From assembly GCF_031458135.1 (NCBI RefSeq), contig NZ_JAVDXW010000001.1, positions 4,402,001 to 4,466,000 of the forward strand: a DNA stretch of 64,000 bases. The letters are read 5' to 3'. Within the stretch, counting starts at the first letter, position 1, and every line of letters begins with the position of its first letter. A program made the position numbers and the translations under genes. Of the stretch, positions 1 to 8,489 are shown piece by piece. Under the pieces are notes generated by a model. That model was not told the origin of the DNA. It did no database searches and saw nothing but the letters and a program-made list of their open reading frames with translations. Source of the stretch: Haloactinomyces albus. GTDB lineage: Bacteria > Actinomycetota > Actinomycetes > Mycobacteriales > Pseudonocardiaceae.

Positions 1-234
1 GATGCGGGATACACGGTGGCCGGACTGGAGATCGATCCGCACGCGGTCGCTCTCGCCGACTACCCGCCGGCACAGAAGGTGGCGCTGGTGCTCGGCGACG
101 AGGTCGTCGGGATCGATCCCGTCCTGCGCGACAGCTGCGACCTGCTGCTGCAGATTCCCATCTACGGCCACAAGTACTCGCTGAACGTCAGCGTGGCGGC
201 CGGGATCGCGCTCTACGCCCTCCGCACGGCCTGA
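1..234 (+). CDS. TrmH/SpoU-family RNA 2'-O-methyltransferase, C-terminal part
   Basis: Only the last 77 codons lie in the window; the frame is open from base 1 and ends with TGA at 232-234. The tail has the knotted SPOUT signature: VALVLGDEVVGIDP (motif 2-like, normally LGNE-G) followed by the motif 3 region IPIYG and SLNVSVAAGIALY, which forms the trefoil knot and AdoMet pocket. Family members methylate the 2'-OH of a ribose in tRNA or rRNA. Substrate cannot be told from the tail. The Asn of LGNE is Asp here. Confidence in family is high; the gene is cut only by the window edge. Confidence 0.85.
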   Translation, partial: DAGYTVAGLEIDPHAVALADYPPAQKVALVLGDEVVGIDPVLRDSCDLLLQIPIYGHKYSLNVSVAAGIALYALRTA

Positions 235-372
235 GTTCCGGCAGTGGAAAGAACGGTTCTTCAAGGCGGCGAACGTGCGCCTGCACGGTTTCGGCCGATG
301 GCGGATGGCACTGTACTCGCGCGGTCGGGTCGACGTTGGTCCCACGATGGAGCTTCTCGGTGCTGTGGTGGC

Positions 373-1116
373 TCATCTGGACTGCCGCACGGTGATGCCC
401 GGAGTTCCGCTCGGGAGCACGTACTTGGCAGCCAGCAGGGTGGTGCTTTCCAGGGAGACGACCTGGGTGACGAGAACGACCGGCGTGTCCGGTGATCGCT
501 CGAACGTTGCTCCCCGCCGCCGCCCGAGCACGGTCGCGGTGACGGTGCTCGCGCCGCTCAGTGGCAGGTGGGAATCGACGGAGACCAGGGTGTGCAGCAT
601 CGTGTGCGGCCGGGCGATCGCATCGTCCAGAATCTGCGGCAACGCGGGATCGACCGCCGCCAGCGCCTCGTCATGCACGGACCACTCCTCGGCCAGGCAG
701 GCAGGCACACCATCGACGTCGACGGCGCTCTCCCAGAAGCGGACTTCGCAGTTCGCAGGCACCGGCAGATGCTGCATCACCAGGTCCGTCGGTTCCTCGG
801 CCGTCCGCGTCAGCGGCCGGGTCCTGGCGCTGTCCTCACCCAGCAGGCTCTCGATCGGCTGCAACCGCTCGAAACCGCGCCGCGCAGGACGTTCGCTGAC
901 CGTCCGTCCCACACCCCGCCGCACAGTGATCATGCCGTCTTCCTGCAGCAGCAACAGCGCTTCCCGCAGCGCGGGTCTGCTCACGCCGAGCGCGGCGGCC
1001 AGTGCCGGTTCGGACGGCAGTGTCGAGCCCGGTGGATAGGCGCCTTCACGGATGGCGTCGACGATCCGCTCGTAGAGCTCCACGACCGGACGCCGCTGCG
1101 GTCGGTTGCCCGCCAC
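373..1116 (-). CDS. GntR/HutC-family transcriptional regulator (UTRA domain)
   Basis: About 247 aa. The N-terminus has a GntR winged helix (residues about 10-75: IVDAIREGAYPPGSTLPSE, then LGVSRPALREALLLLQEDG and VRRGVGRTV). A UTRA-like effector domain follows (EVRFWESAVDVDGVPACLAE, ILDDAIARPH, VVLVTQVVSLE). I chose GTG at 1116 because AGGGAG lies 6 bases upstream; the open frame continues to a TTG at 1149, but that codon overlaps a repeated operator-like motif. The gene is divergent from the add region. Its ligand is unknown; by position it could control the adenosine deaminase genes, which is inference. Confidence 0.88.
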   Translation of the reverse strand: MAGNRPQRRPVVELYERIVDAIREGAYPPGSTLPSEPALAAALGVSRPALREALLLLQEDGMITVRRGVGRTVSERPARRGFERLQPIESLLGEDSARTRPLTRTAEEPTDLVMQHLPVPANCEVRFWESAVDVDGVPACLAEEWSVHDEALAAVDPALPQILDDAIARPHTMLHTLVSVDSHLPLSGASTVTATVLGRRRGATFERSPDTPVVLVTQVVSLESTTLLAAKYVLPSGTPGITVRQSR

Positions 1117-1139
1117 GGTGCACTCCCTGGATACGCTGA

Positions 1140-1269
1140 TGTCAGACAAGTTAGAAAGAAATCCTGCGTCTCGTCAACCCTCCGGAGCAGACCACCGGGT
1201 AATTACTTGACTTCGTCCGGAGGTGCCCGGTAAACCCTTCACTCAATATGTACTACCTGTCAGACAAGT
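1140..1269. promoter_or_regulatory. Two copies of TGTCAGACAAGT in the divergent GntR/add region
   Basis: The 12-mer TGTCAGACAAGT is present exactly at 1140-1151 and again at 1258-1269 in the 245-base gap between the GntR gene and the small ORF ahead of add. GntR/HutC regulators commonly bind GTCTGAC-like half-sites near their own promoter, so these are good operator candidates. The 118-base spacing would fit looping or two promoters. Seen: the exact repeat. Inferred: the function. Confidence 0.55.
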
Positions 1270-1361
1270 AATCGGTCACATCCGCACGCACCGGTCTTCC
1301 CTGCCGTCTGCCCACCCGCAGCGGCGACCTTCCCCGCCCGGCCTCCGACGAGAGGTGAAGG

Positions 1362-1526
1362 TTGCCATGGCGGTGGTCAGGACCAGTCGTCGGCCGCGGA
1401 GCCCCGGCACACCATGCCGGACTGCTGGTGGCTCTGTGGTCCTCCGCGGGTTTCGTGGTGCTCGCCCCGATCAGTGCACCACTCACCAAACCCGCCCCGA
1501 AATTCCTCGAGAAACCCAGCGAGTAG
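1362..1526 (+). CDS. Possible small single-span membrane protein ahead of add
   Basis: A frame of about 55 codons ends TAG at 1524-1526, inside the Shine-Dalgarno of add (AGGAGG 1525-1530), so the two would be translationally coupled. The best start is TTG at 1362, with AGAGG 6 bases upstream; no ATG or GTG exists in frame, which lowers confidence. The product has one clear hydrophobic helix (GLLVALWSSAGFVVLAPISA) and a charged tail (KPAPKFLEKPSE). I recognise no family. The window has another small membrane protein just before a transporter (36358-36561), but no similarity is visible between them. Confidence 0.4.
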   Translation: MPWRWSGPVVGRGAPAHHAGLLVALWSSAGFVVLAPISAPLTKPAPKFLEKPSE

Positions 1527-1538
1527 GAGGTATCCGTC

Positions 1539-2681
1539 GTGCACCACGTGCCGACCATCGACAACATCCAGCGAGCCCCCAAGGTGCTACTCCACGACCA
1601 CCTCGACGGCGGACTGCGCCCCCAAACGGTGGTGGAACTGGCCGAGCAGACCGGCTACGAGGCGCTGCCCACCTTCGACGTCGACGAGATCACCCAGTGG
1701 TTCGCCGCGGCGACCGAAGCCGGATCACTGGAGGAGTACCTGGAACGCTTCGCCCACACCGTCGGGGTCATGCAGACCACACCGGCGATCAGCCGGGTGG
1801 CCGCGGAATGCGCCGAAGACCTCGCCGCCGACGGCGTCGTCTATGCCGAGGTACGCTACGCACCCGAGCTGAGCACTCAGAAAGGTCTCACGCTCGACGA
1901 GGTCGTCGAAGCGATCCTCGACGGCTTCCGCCAAGGTGCGGCACGCGCAACCCAGGCAGGGCACCGCATCCGCATCGGCGTACTGCTGTGCGCGATGCGC
2001 CAGGAATCACGTGCCACGGAGATCGCCGAACTCGCCGTGAAGTACCGAGATTCCGGAGTCGTGGGCTTCGACATCGCCGGCCCCGAAGCCGGCTTTCCGC
2101 CCACTCGGTCCCTCGATGCGTTCGAGTACCTACGTCGGGAAAACTGCCACTTCACCATCCACGCCGGGGAAGGCTTCGGGTTGCCCTCGATCTGGGAAGC
2201 CATCCAGTGGTGCGGCGCCGCGCGCCTGGGACACGGTGTGCGCATCGTCGACGACATCGACATCGACGAAGACGGCAACGCCACGCTCGGACGGCTGGCC
2301 TCCTTCGTCCGGGACCGACGCATCCCCCTGGAGATGTGCCCCCGTTCGAACGTCCACACAGGAACCGTGCCCTCCATCGAGCAGCATCCGCTCGCCCTGC
2401 TGCGACGGCTGAATTTCCGGGTCACGGTCAACACCGACAACCGGCTGATGAGTCAGACCTCGATGACCCACGAGTTCGACACGCTGGTGCAGCAGTTCGG
2501 CTACACGCTCGACGATCTGCAGTGGTTGACGGTCAATGCCATGAAGTCCGCCTTCCTTCCGTTCGACCAGCGACTCGCGCTGATCAACGAGGTCGTCAAA
2601 CCCGGCTACGCCGCCCTGCGATCCGAGTCGCTGTTCGGCACAGTCGCCGATCACACCACATCGCTCATCTCCAGGGCTTGA
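1539..2681 (+). CDS. add: Adenosine deaminase
   Basis: 380 aa, GTG start 8 bases after AGGAGG. It hydrolyses adenosine (and 2'-deoxyadenosine) to inosine plus ammonia in purine salvage. Visible family features: zinc ligands in LHDHLDGG (His19, His21), the HAGEG motif with a ligand/substrate-contact pattern in the middle, RLGHGVRI, and the C-terminal NTDN with the catalytic Asp. Length fits the actinobacterial Add/AMP-deaminase-like family. It is the only clear enzyme between the GntR gene and the convergent MHS permease. The MHS permease is not obviously a nucleoside carrier. Confidence 0.94.
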   Translation: MHHVPTIDNIQRAPKVLLHDHLDGGLRPQTVVELAEQTGYEALPTFDVDEITQWFAAATEAGSLEEYLERFAHTVGVMQTTPAISRVAAECAEDLAADGVVYAEVRYAPELSTQKGLTLDEVVEAILDGFRQGAARATQAGHRIRIGVLLCAMRQESRATEIAELAVKYRDSGVVGFDIAGPEAGFPPTRSLDAFEYLRRENCHFTIHAGEGFGLPSIWEAIQWCGAARLGHGVRIVDDIDIDEDGNATLGRLASFVRDRRIPLEMCPRSNVHTGTVPSIEQHPLALLRRLNFRVTVNTDNRLMSQTSMTHEFDTLVQQFGYTLDDLQWLTVNAMKSAFLPFDQRLALINEVVKPGYAALRSESLFGTVADHTTSLISRA

Positions 2682-2685
2682 CCCC

Positions 2686-2736
2686 GGAGCGGGGTGGCCG
2701 CCCGCCGACGAAGTCGACGAACGGCCACCCCGCTCC
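2686..2736. terminator. Bidirectional hairpin between add and the MHS permease
   Basis: Perfect 15-base inverted repeat: GGAGCGGGGTGGCCG at 2686-2700 and its complement at 2722-2736, with a 21-base loop. It starts 5 bases after the add stop and lies between convergent genes. There is no long T run, as is usual for high-GC terminators. Confidence 0.75.
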
Positions 2737-2830
2737 GCAGCCTGCCACCACCACTTCTTCCGGATCGGGTGCTTCGGCAGGTTGCGGGCCGTGGACACGC
2801 TCATTCCGTCGATGCCGAGAGCGGTCACCG

Positions 2831-4177
2831 CTATCTCGCAACCTCCTCGGAGGTGCTCGGTGCGGGCACCGGTTTGCGTGGCTCGTCGGCGAGGCTTGCA
2901 CGGTGGCTCTCGCTCGCGGTGAGGACGCAGACCACCGTCACCAGACAGCAGGCCGCGATCAGCGCGGAGATGGCCAGGGTGTCCGAACCTCCGGTGGCGC
3001 TGAGCATGCCGGCGAAGACCACCGGGGCGATCCCGGCTCCGGTGCCGGCGATCTGGTATCCTAGCGAGGCACCGGTGTAGCGGGTTCGGGTGCCGAACAT
3101 CTCGGTGTAGAGCGCGGCGATCGGGCCGTACATCGCCGGGTGCACCACCGACTGGCCCAGCACGATGGCCAGGGTGAGCATGATGACCGAGCCGGTGTCG
3201 ATCATCGGGAAGAGCAGGAAGCTCAGTACCGCCATCGCGACGGCGCCGCCGAGCACGACCGGGCGTCGCCCGACTCGGTCGGACAGTGCGGAGAACCCGA
3301 TGATGCCGATGACCGCACCGACCGAGGACACGGTCAGCACATTGAGCACCGTCTGCCGCAGGAAGCCCGCTTCGGTTGCGTAGGCGATGACGAACGTGGT
3401 GAGGGTCGCCTGCGCGACGAACGCGCCGAACCCCACGCCGACGGCGAGCAGCAGGTTTTTCGGGTGGCGGCGGAAGACCTCGATCAGGGGCAGCGACTCG
3501 GACCGGTCCCGCTTGGTGTGTTCGAACACCGGTGTCTCCTCGACCTTCATCCGCACGAACAGGCCGAGCGCGAGCAGTACGGCGCTGAACAGGAACGGTA
3601 TGCGCCATCCCCAGTCGAGGAATTGCTGCTCGCCGGTGATCGCGGCTGCGAGCGTGAGCATGACCGTGGAGACCACCATGCCGCTGGGCGCGCCGGCATT
3701 GGTGAAACTGGCCCACAGTCCCCGGCGGGAATTGGCGTGCTCTGCCGACATCAGCACCGCGCCGCCCCACTCGCCACCGACGGCAACACCCTGCAGGACA
3801 CGCAGGAGGACCAGCAGGACCGGCGCCCACCCGCCGATGTGCGCGTAGGTGGGCAGCAGGCCGATGAGCATGCTCGCCGCGCCCATCGTGGTCATGGTGA
3901 TGACCAGCATCTGCTTGCGTCCCAGCCGGTCGCCGAAGTGGCCGAAAACGACACCGCCGAGAGGTCGGGCCAGGTAGCCCGCGGCGAAAGTGCCGAGACT
4001 GGCGATGGTGCCGATGAGCGGATCGAGGTTGGAGAAGAACACTTTGCTGAACACGACCGCCGATGCGGTGGCGTAGAGCAGGAAGTCGTAGTACTCGATG
4101 ACGCTGCCGAGATAGCTGGACAGCACGGCGCGGCGTAGCTGGGTGGTGGAGTGGCCGGGGGAGGCGGTGTTGGTCAT
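2831..4177 (-). CDS. MFS permease, metabolite:H+ symporter (MHS) family
   Basis: 448 aa from ATG at 4177; a longer open frame exists upstream but the family begins here. Twelve hydrophobic spans are apparent. The MHS hallmarks are YLGSVIEYYDFLLYATASA in TM1, ARPLGGVVFGHFGDRLGRK (motif A, residues 70-88), LLRVLQGVAVGGEWGGAV in TM4 and ALSDRVGRRP in the second half. Relatives (ProP, ShiA, KgtP types) import osmolytes, shikimate or carboxylates with protons. Substrate unknown. Divergent from a PaaX-type regulator, which may control it. Confidence 0.88.
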   Translation of the reverse strand: MTNTASPGHSTTQLRRAVLSSYLGSVIEYYDFLLYATASAVVFSKVFFSNLDPLIGTIASLGTFAAGYLARPLGGVVFGHFGDRLGRKQMLVITMTTMGAASMLIGLLPTYAHIGGWAPVLLVLLRVLQGVAVGGEWGGAVLMSAEHANSRRGLWASFTNAGAPSGMVVSTVMLTLAAAITGEQQFLDWGWRIPFLFSAVLLALGLFVRMKVEETPVFEHTKRDRSESLPLIEVFRRHPKNLLLAVGVGFGAFVAQATLTTFVIAYATEAGFLRQTVLNVLTVSSVGAVIGIIGFSALSDRVGRRPVVLGGAVAMAVLSFLLFPMIDTGSVIMLTLAIVLGQSVVHPAMYGPIAALYTEMFGTRTRYTGASLGYQIAGTGAGIAPVVFAGMLSATGGSDTLAISALIAACCLVTVVCVLTASESHRASLADEPRKPVPAPSTSEEVAR

Positions 4178-4219
4178 CGCGGTGCCCTGTCTGTTCGGTG
4201 GCCGCAGTGGAGAGGGGAA

Positions 4220-4244
4220 GTGGTGTGCACCACATGTAGTGGTG
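4220..4244. promoter_or_regulatory. Overlapping GTGGTG/CACCAC inverted repeats in divergent promoter
   Basis: GTGGTG (4220-4225), CACCAC (4228-4233) and GTGGTG (4239-4244) give two nested inverted repeats with 2- and 5-base spacers. They lie between the MHS permease and the PaaX gene, in the only AT-rich stretch nearby. A candidate operator for the PaaX-type regulator; function is inference. Confidence 0.5.
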
Positions 4245-4311
4245 AAAAAGTAAGCAAAAAAATGACTGTCGTCAATACGATGACCAATATCGGGTTTACT
4301 AAGCTTGTCGC

Positions 4312-5211
4312 GTGACCGAGGACCTCTTCGAGTTCGAGATGCCCCAGGGCAGTGACGACAGTGCGGCGGCATCCACCGGCGCGGCTCGTCCGCAGACATT
4401 GCTGCTGACCTTTTTCGGCGGCTACGTGCTCGGCCGTGGGGTGCACGTGGCCACGGCCAGCGTGCTGGACGTGCTGCACCGGGTGGGAGTCTCCGAACAC
4501 GCGACCCGGTCGACGCTGAGCCGAATGGCCAGGCGCGGCCTGCTACATCGCATCCGGCGCGGCCGGAAGGTCTATGTGGGGCTCACCTGGCGTTCCCGGG
4601 AAATTCTGCATGACGGGGAAATCCGAATTTGGCGGCTCGGGGCGGTGAATACCCACTGGGACGGCACCTGGACGCTGCTCGGCTTCTCGCTTCCGGAATC
4701 GTGGCAGCGGCAGCGGCATGTGCTGCGCTCTCGGTTGCTGTGGGCGGGTTTCGGCAGCCTCCAAGGTGGTCTGTGGATCGCGCCGTCGACGGTGGAGGTC
4801 GGGCCGTTGCTCGAAAGCCTCGAGGCGGCGGAACGCGTGAAGGTGTTTCAAGCGCGAGCGCTGTCGCCCACGGACGTGGATGATCTCGTGCACGATGCCT
4901 GGGACCTGGAGGCCTTGGCCGATCGGTACCGACGCTTCCTCGCCAGGTGGGACACACACGTTCCACCTACCGGGCTGCCGGACAGCCTGGCGCGGCAGTT
5001 GATGCTGCAAACCGAGTGGCTACAGATCATCCGGCAGGATCCGCGTCTGCCCCAGCAGCACCTGCCCGAGGACTGGCCCGCCGAACGTGCCCAGCAGGTG
5101 TTCCGCGCCCTGAACGCCGAGCTCGAGCCTGCCGCACGGGCCATCGCGGCGGACGTGCTCGACACCATCCCCGATGAAGCAGTCGAGGCGGAAAACTCGC
5201 CGCCTTGTTAG
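4312..5211 (+). CDS. PaaX-family transcriptional regulator
   Basis: 299 aa, GTG start. PaaX proteins are dimeric repressors, best known for phenylacetyl-CoA control. Here the N-terminal winged helix (RPQTLLLTFFGGYVLGRG, then VSEHATRSTLSRMARRGLL) is followed by the PaaX core (WDGTWTLLGFSLPES, LRSRLLWAGFGSLQGGLWIAP) and the C-terminal helical domain (LMLQTEWLQIIRQDPRLPQQHLP, where the LP/DWP pattern is typical). No phenylacetate genes are present, so the effector is unlikely to be phenylacetyl-CoA; the divergent MHS permease is the likely target. Confidence 0.86.
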   Translation: MTEDLFEFEMPQGSDDSAAASTGAARPQTLLLTFFGGYVLGRGVHVATASVLDVLHRVGVSEHATRSTLSRMARRGLLHRIRRGRKVYVGLTWRSREILHDGEIRIWRLGAVNTHWDGTWTLLGFSLPESWQRQRHVLRSRLLWAGFGSLQGGLWIAPSTVEVGPLLESLEAAERVKVFQARALSPTDVDDLVHDAWDLEALADRYRRFLARWDTHVPPTGLPDSLARQLMLQTEWLQIIRQDPRLPQQHLPEDWPAERAQQVFRALNAELEPAARAIAADVLDTIPDEAVEAENSPPC

Positions 5212-5247
5212 TCAGGTAGTTGACGCCGATTTAATCAACTGCCTAAC
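5207..5247 (+). terminator. Imperfect hairpin with T-rich tail after paaX-like gene
   Basis: GTTAG then GGTAGTTGA pairs with TCAACTGCCTAAC across an 11-base loop, followed by CTTTTATT. It overlaps the PaaX stop codon and ends 8 bases before the next ATG (5256). It could equally be an operator over the promoter of the hydrolase gene, which shows no Shine-Dalgarno and may be leaderless. Confidence 0.5.
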
Positions 5248-5255
5248 TTTTATTC

Positions 5256-6617
5256 ATGATCCCCACCACGCGTCGGCTGCGTGTCGCTCTTGTTCTCGCC
5301 CTGGCCGCGATCACGCTGACCGGTTTCACACCCGCCGCCCTTGCCGACCCTCCGGTGCGCCGGTTATCCGGAACGCTGCCCAGTGGCGCGAGCTGGATCG
5401 CCGAGGCGCCCCAGGACTGGAACGGCGTGCTCGTGCTGTTCAGCCACGGATACAACCCGCCCGACACACCGAACCCGCCCGAGAACGCTCCCGGTCCGGA
5501 AAGCGCCGCAGCGCTGCTCGACCGCGGCTACGCGCTCGCCGGCTCCTCCTATGCGGAGCCGGGCTGGACCCTCGACACCGCCGTCGAGGATCAACTGGCC
5601 ACACTCGCTGCGGTGAGCGACGAGCTCGGCACACCACGGCGGACGATCGCGCTCGGCCGGTCGATGGGCGGGTTGGTCACCGCGCAGCTCGCCGAGCGAG
5701 CGGATGAGCGCATCGACGGCGCGCTGGCCATGTGCGGGATCCTCGCAGGTGGTCTCGGCCTGCTCGATTCCCAGCTCGACGGCGCACATGCGCTCACCCA
5801 ACTGCTTGGGGTCGAGCAGCTCCCGCTCGTCGACTTCACCGGTCGCGCGCAGGTACGGCAGGTTGCCGGGAAGCTGCGTGAGGCACTGAGCGCCGCGCAG
5901 AGTACGCCGGAAGGACGGGCACGGATCGCGCTGGCCGCGGCCCTGTTCCACGCGCCCACCTGGTACGGCGACGAGCCTCGGCCCACCCGACACGACTGGG
6001 CAGCCCGGCAGGCCGCGCAGTATCGCTGGCTGTACGACACGCTGCCGTTCGTCCTGGCCGCGCGCTACGACATCGAACAACGTGCGGGCGGTAATCCCTC
6101 CACCAGCACGGGGGTCGACTACCGCGCACTCCTGAAGCAGTCCGCGACCAGGCGACTCGTGGCCGAACTCCACCGAGACGCCGGCCTCGATCCACGCGCC
6201 GAGCTCTCCGAGTTGACGGCCACCGCCCGGGTGACCGCTGACCCGAGCGCCCGTGACTGGGTTCAGCGCACTTCGACGGTCACCGGCGAACTCGCCATGC
6301 CCATGCTCACCGTGCACACCACCGCCGATGGCGTGGTACCCGGCCAGTTCGAGGACGCCTACGCAGACCAGGTGCGCACAGCGGGAAACAAGCCGCTGCT
6401 GCGCGGCGCCTACGTGGCACGCACCGGCCACTGCACCTTCACCCCGGCCGAGACCGTCGCCGCGGTCGACGCCATCAACACGCGGGTGGCAACCGGACAC
6501 TGGGCCGCCGTGGCCACGCCCGAATCACTCGACGCCGCCGCCGAAGCCGCCCAAGCGGGGGACAGCGATTACGTGCGCTACCGGCCAGGCGAATTCCTCG
6601 GTGACGAACAGCGCTGA
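5256..6617 (+). CDS. Secreted alpha/beta-hydrolase (S33/tannase-like)
   Basis: 453 aa. Residues 1-30 form a Sec signal peptide (RRLR, hydrophobic core, cleavage after PAALA). The mature part has an alpha/beta-hydrolase fold: oxyanion region LFSHGY, nucleophile elbow GRSMGG with Ser136, acidic residue Asp358 in HTTADGVV and His392 in RTGHCTFTP. The ordering Ser-Asp-His and the RTGHCTFT pattern match extracellular serine hydrolases of actinomycetes. Substrate unknown (ester or peptide). No Shine-Dalgarno before the ATG. Stand-alone gene followed by a long palindrome. Confidence 0.82.
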   Translation: MIPTTRRLRVALVLALAAITLTGFTPAALADPPVRRLSGTLPSGASWIAEAPQDWNGVLVLFSHGYNPPDTPNPPENAPGPESAAALLDRGYALAGSSYAEPGWTLDTAVEDQLATLAAVSDELGTPRRTIALGRSMGGLVTAQLAERADERIDGALAMCGILAGGLGLLDSQLDGAHALTQLLGVEQLPLVDFTGRAQVRQVAGKLREALSAAQSTPEGRARIALAAALFHAPTWYGDEPRPTRHDWAARQAAQYRWLYDTLPFVLAARYDIEQRAGGNPSTSTGVDYRALLKQSATRRLVAELHRDAGLDPRAELSELTATARVTADPSARDWVQRTSTVTGELAMPMLTVHTTADGVVPGQFEDAYADQVRTAGNKPLLRGAYVARTGHCTFTPAETVAAVDAINTRVATGHWAAVATPESLDAAAEAAQAGDSDYVRYRPGEFLGDEQR

Positions 6618-6648
6618 TGGTCTCGCGGCCCGGTGGTCGCCCAGGGGT

Positions 6649-6674
6649 TGGTCAATTTCTCGAGAAATTGACCA
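6649..6674. terminator. 26-base perfect palindrome
   Basis: TGGTCAATTTCTC at 6649-6661 is followed directly by its exact reverse complement to 6674, with no loop. It lies 31 bases after the hydrolase stop and 20 bases before the stop of the minus-strand antiporter remnant. In position it is a bidirectional terminator; an operator is also possible because the centre is AT-rich. Confidence 0.55.
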
Positions 6675-6693
6675 GCCTCACGGGGCAGAACAC

Positions 6694-7132
6694 CTAGCGC
6701 TGGAGCCGTTGCCTGCGTGTGGTGTCGAGGTAATTCATGAGGGGAGTGGCGGTGATGCCGTACAACAGCACCGGCACGAGCACCACGAAGGCGATGACCG
6801 CCCACAGTCGTTCGGCGGGCACGCCGACGTCGGTGTTTCCCAGTGGCGTAAGCAAGGTCGAAGAACGAGCCGACACCGCGAATACCGAGGAAGGCGACTG
6901 CGCCTCGCTCCCGTGGACCGGATGTGGTGCCGACTTGGGCGAGCATGGCCGCGCCCGGTCGGATGAGCGGCAGCGTGATGAGGCCGACGGTGACGCCGGA
7001 CCATGTCAGGGGTTCCAGGAAACCGGTGGCCACGGCGCCGCCGAGCAACAACAGCAGCCAGGCGACGAGCAGACGTTCGACCTGTTCGATGAACCCGTGC
7101 AGTACCTGGTGGTAGCCATGGCTTCGTTACGT
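6694..7132 (-). pseudogene. Remnant of a CPA1-type cation/proton antiporter (C-terminus)
   Basis: The minus strand still encodes the last two or three spans in two frames. The first reads HGFIEQVERLLVAWLLLL, then TWSGVTVGLITLPLIRPGAA and AFLGIRGVGSFFDLAYATG down to about 6850. A second frame continues with VGVPAERLWAVIAFVVLVPV and GITATPLMNYLDTTR to the stop at 6694. The shift near 6850 and the absence of the N-terminal ten spans make it a pseudogene. AFLGIRGVGS is the characteristic NhaP/CPA1 segment. Confidence 0.72.
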
Positions 7133-7176
7133 GGCGCGAATCGTGACTGCGGTGACGAACACGGCCCTGCACATCG

Positions 7177-7575
7177 GAGGCCAGCACCGGATTCGATCCA
7201 CGTGCCTTCGACGTTCTGGTCGGCACGTCGGTCGGCTCGATGCTCACGATGCTGCTGGCCGCGGGAGTGAGCACGCAAGACCTGGTCGACGACCAGTACG
7301 GCCTTCCCACGGACGGTCCGCTGGCCGAGTCCGGTTTCGAGCACGATACCGCACTACGGATGGATCTCCCACGGTTGTGGCCACCCATCGGATCTCCTCG
7401 CCTGGTGGCGCGCACGCTCCTACGTCCGCTGCACTATTCGCCTCTGAGCTGCTTGGCCGCACTGTGTCCGGCCGGACAGGGTTCGCCGGGCACCATCAGG
7501 AGCTTGATCGCACATGTGCTGTCCGGGCACCGCTGGTCACCGCAAGCACATGCCGTGGCAACCAACTACGACACG
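7177..7575 (+). pseudogene. Patatin-like phospholipase fragment
   Basis: Plus-strand frame from about 7177: STGFDPRAFDVLVGTSVGSM contains the patatin nucleophile motif GTSVGS (GxSxG), then LLAAGVSTQDLVDDQYG and long helical residues to YDTGSRTA. The upstream oxyanion GGG-x-R and the downstream catalytic DGG are absent and no start fits, so only a middle piece survives. It abuts the antiporter remnant. Confidence 0.65.
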
Positions 7576-7900
7576 GGCAGCCGCACGGCAACCGTCATCA
7601 CTCGACGTGTCGCGAATCGGACGCTTCCCGTACTGACACACCACCGAGCGGAGCCGAGACCGCACTCGGCGGTCTACTCGTTTCCCGCGTACGTGCAGGC
7701 GTCACCGGATGCGGCGCAGCAGGCGGTGCCCTACCGTGGAAGTCGGCGGAAGGCCGTCCGCTGGAAACCACACCCGCCCATCCCGGCGGGCACCGGACAC
7801 CGCCGGTCCGAAATCCCGCCCGGCTCACACCGAGTGGGCCGAAGCTGCGCCGCAAGGCGACAGCTCGGTAGGCACTGTTACACAGTTCCCGGACAGTACG
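7576..7900. other. Non-coding decay stretch
   Basis: About 325 bases between the patatin and MpaB remnants. Open frames cross it on both strands but none resembles a protein family or has a credible start. No hairpin or repeat stands out. Probably degraded 3' end of the patatin gene. Confidence 0.45.
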
Positions 7901-8458
7901 GTGATCACAACGGCACAGCGATCCCAACAGCAGTCGACCAGCGCGGATGTGGGCTTGTTCGGTCCCGGCTCGGTGACCTGGCACATTCACGGCGATGCCA
8001 CGGTGATGTGGGTCGGCGGTCTGCGTGCCCTGCTCCTGCAGGCCCTGCACCCACTCGCCATGGCCGGTGTGGACCAGGCCTACTTTGGCAGTGTCCGCGA
8101 CCAGCTGTGTTGCACCCGTGTCGCAGGTCTCGCGGCCGCGGCCCTGCCTGCCTGGGCACGCCGACTCCACGGCTTGTCCGGGGTACCGGCCACCGACCTC
8201 ACCGCCACCGCAGCGACTCGAGCGGCGCGCCCGCTCACCCGGATGCTTCCCACCGAGTGGCGGAACACCCTTACCACCGCCAGGCACTCGCCCGATGTGC
8301 CGCACTCACGGCCTCCGAACAGACCAAGCGCTCACGCCACATCTGTCCGGACAGGCTGGGTGGGGCTCTGTGCATGCCGATCCTGCGGAGAAAACACGTT
8401 TCGAACGCGGAGGATCGGCAGCTTTGGCGGGACTCGCGAATCGATGATGGCCCGGTGA
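7901..8458 (+). pseudogene. Internally deleted MpaB/DUF2236-family oxygenase
   Basis: From GTG 7901 the frame begins as a DUF2236 (rubber-oxygenase-like, haem) protein: LFGPGSVTWHIHGD, then GGLRALLLQALHPLAMAGV. It then jumps directly to the C-terminal part: AYFGSVRDQL, LPAWARRLHGLSGVPATDLT and ARPLTRMLPTEWR. In full-length relatives some 150 residues separate AMAG from the AYF segment, including the middle histidine/haem region. So the gene carries a large in-frame deletion and, after about 8290, an unrelated tail. Non-functional in all likelihood. Confidence 0.68.
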
Positions 8459-8489
8459 AGGTTTCCGGAGGGTCCGAGAGGGGGTGTGC

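Noticed and set aside
1223-3064. 613-codon plus-strand frame across add
   Set aside because: It is a shadow of add and the MHS permease in another frame, rich in Arg/Pro with no family pattern; the real genes explain the region.
2130-4235. 701-codon minus-strand frame
   Set aside because: Overlaps add antisense and the permease out of frame; low-complexity Arg/His composition typical of high-GC shadow frames.
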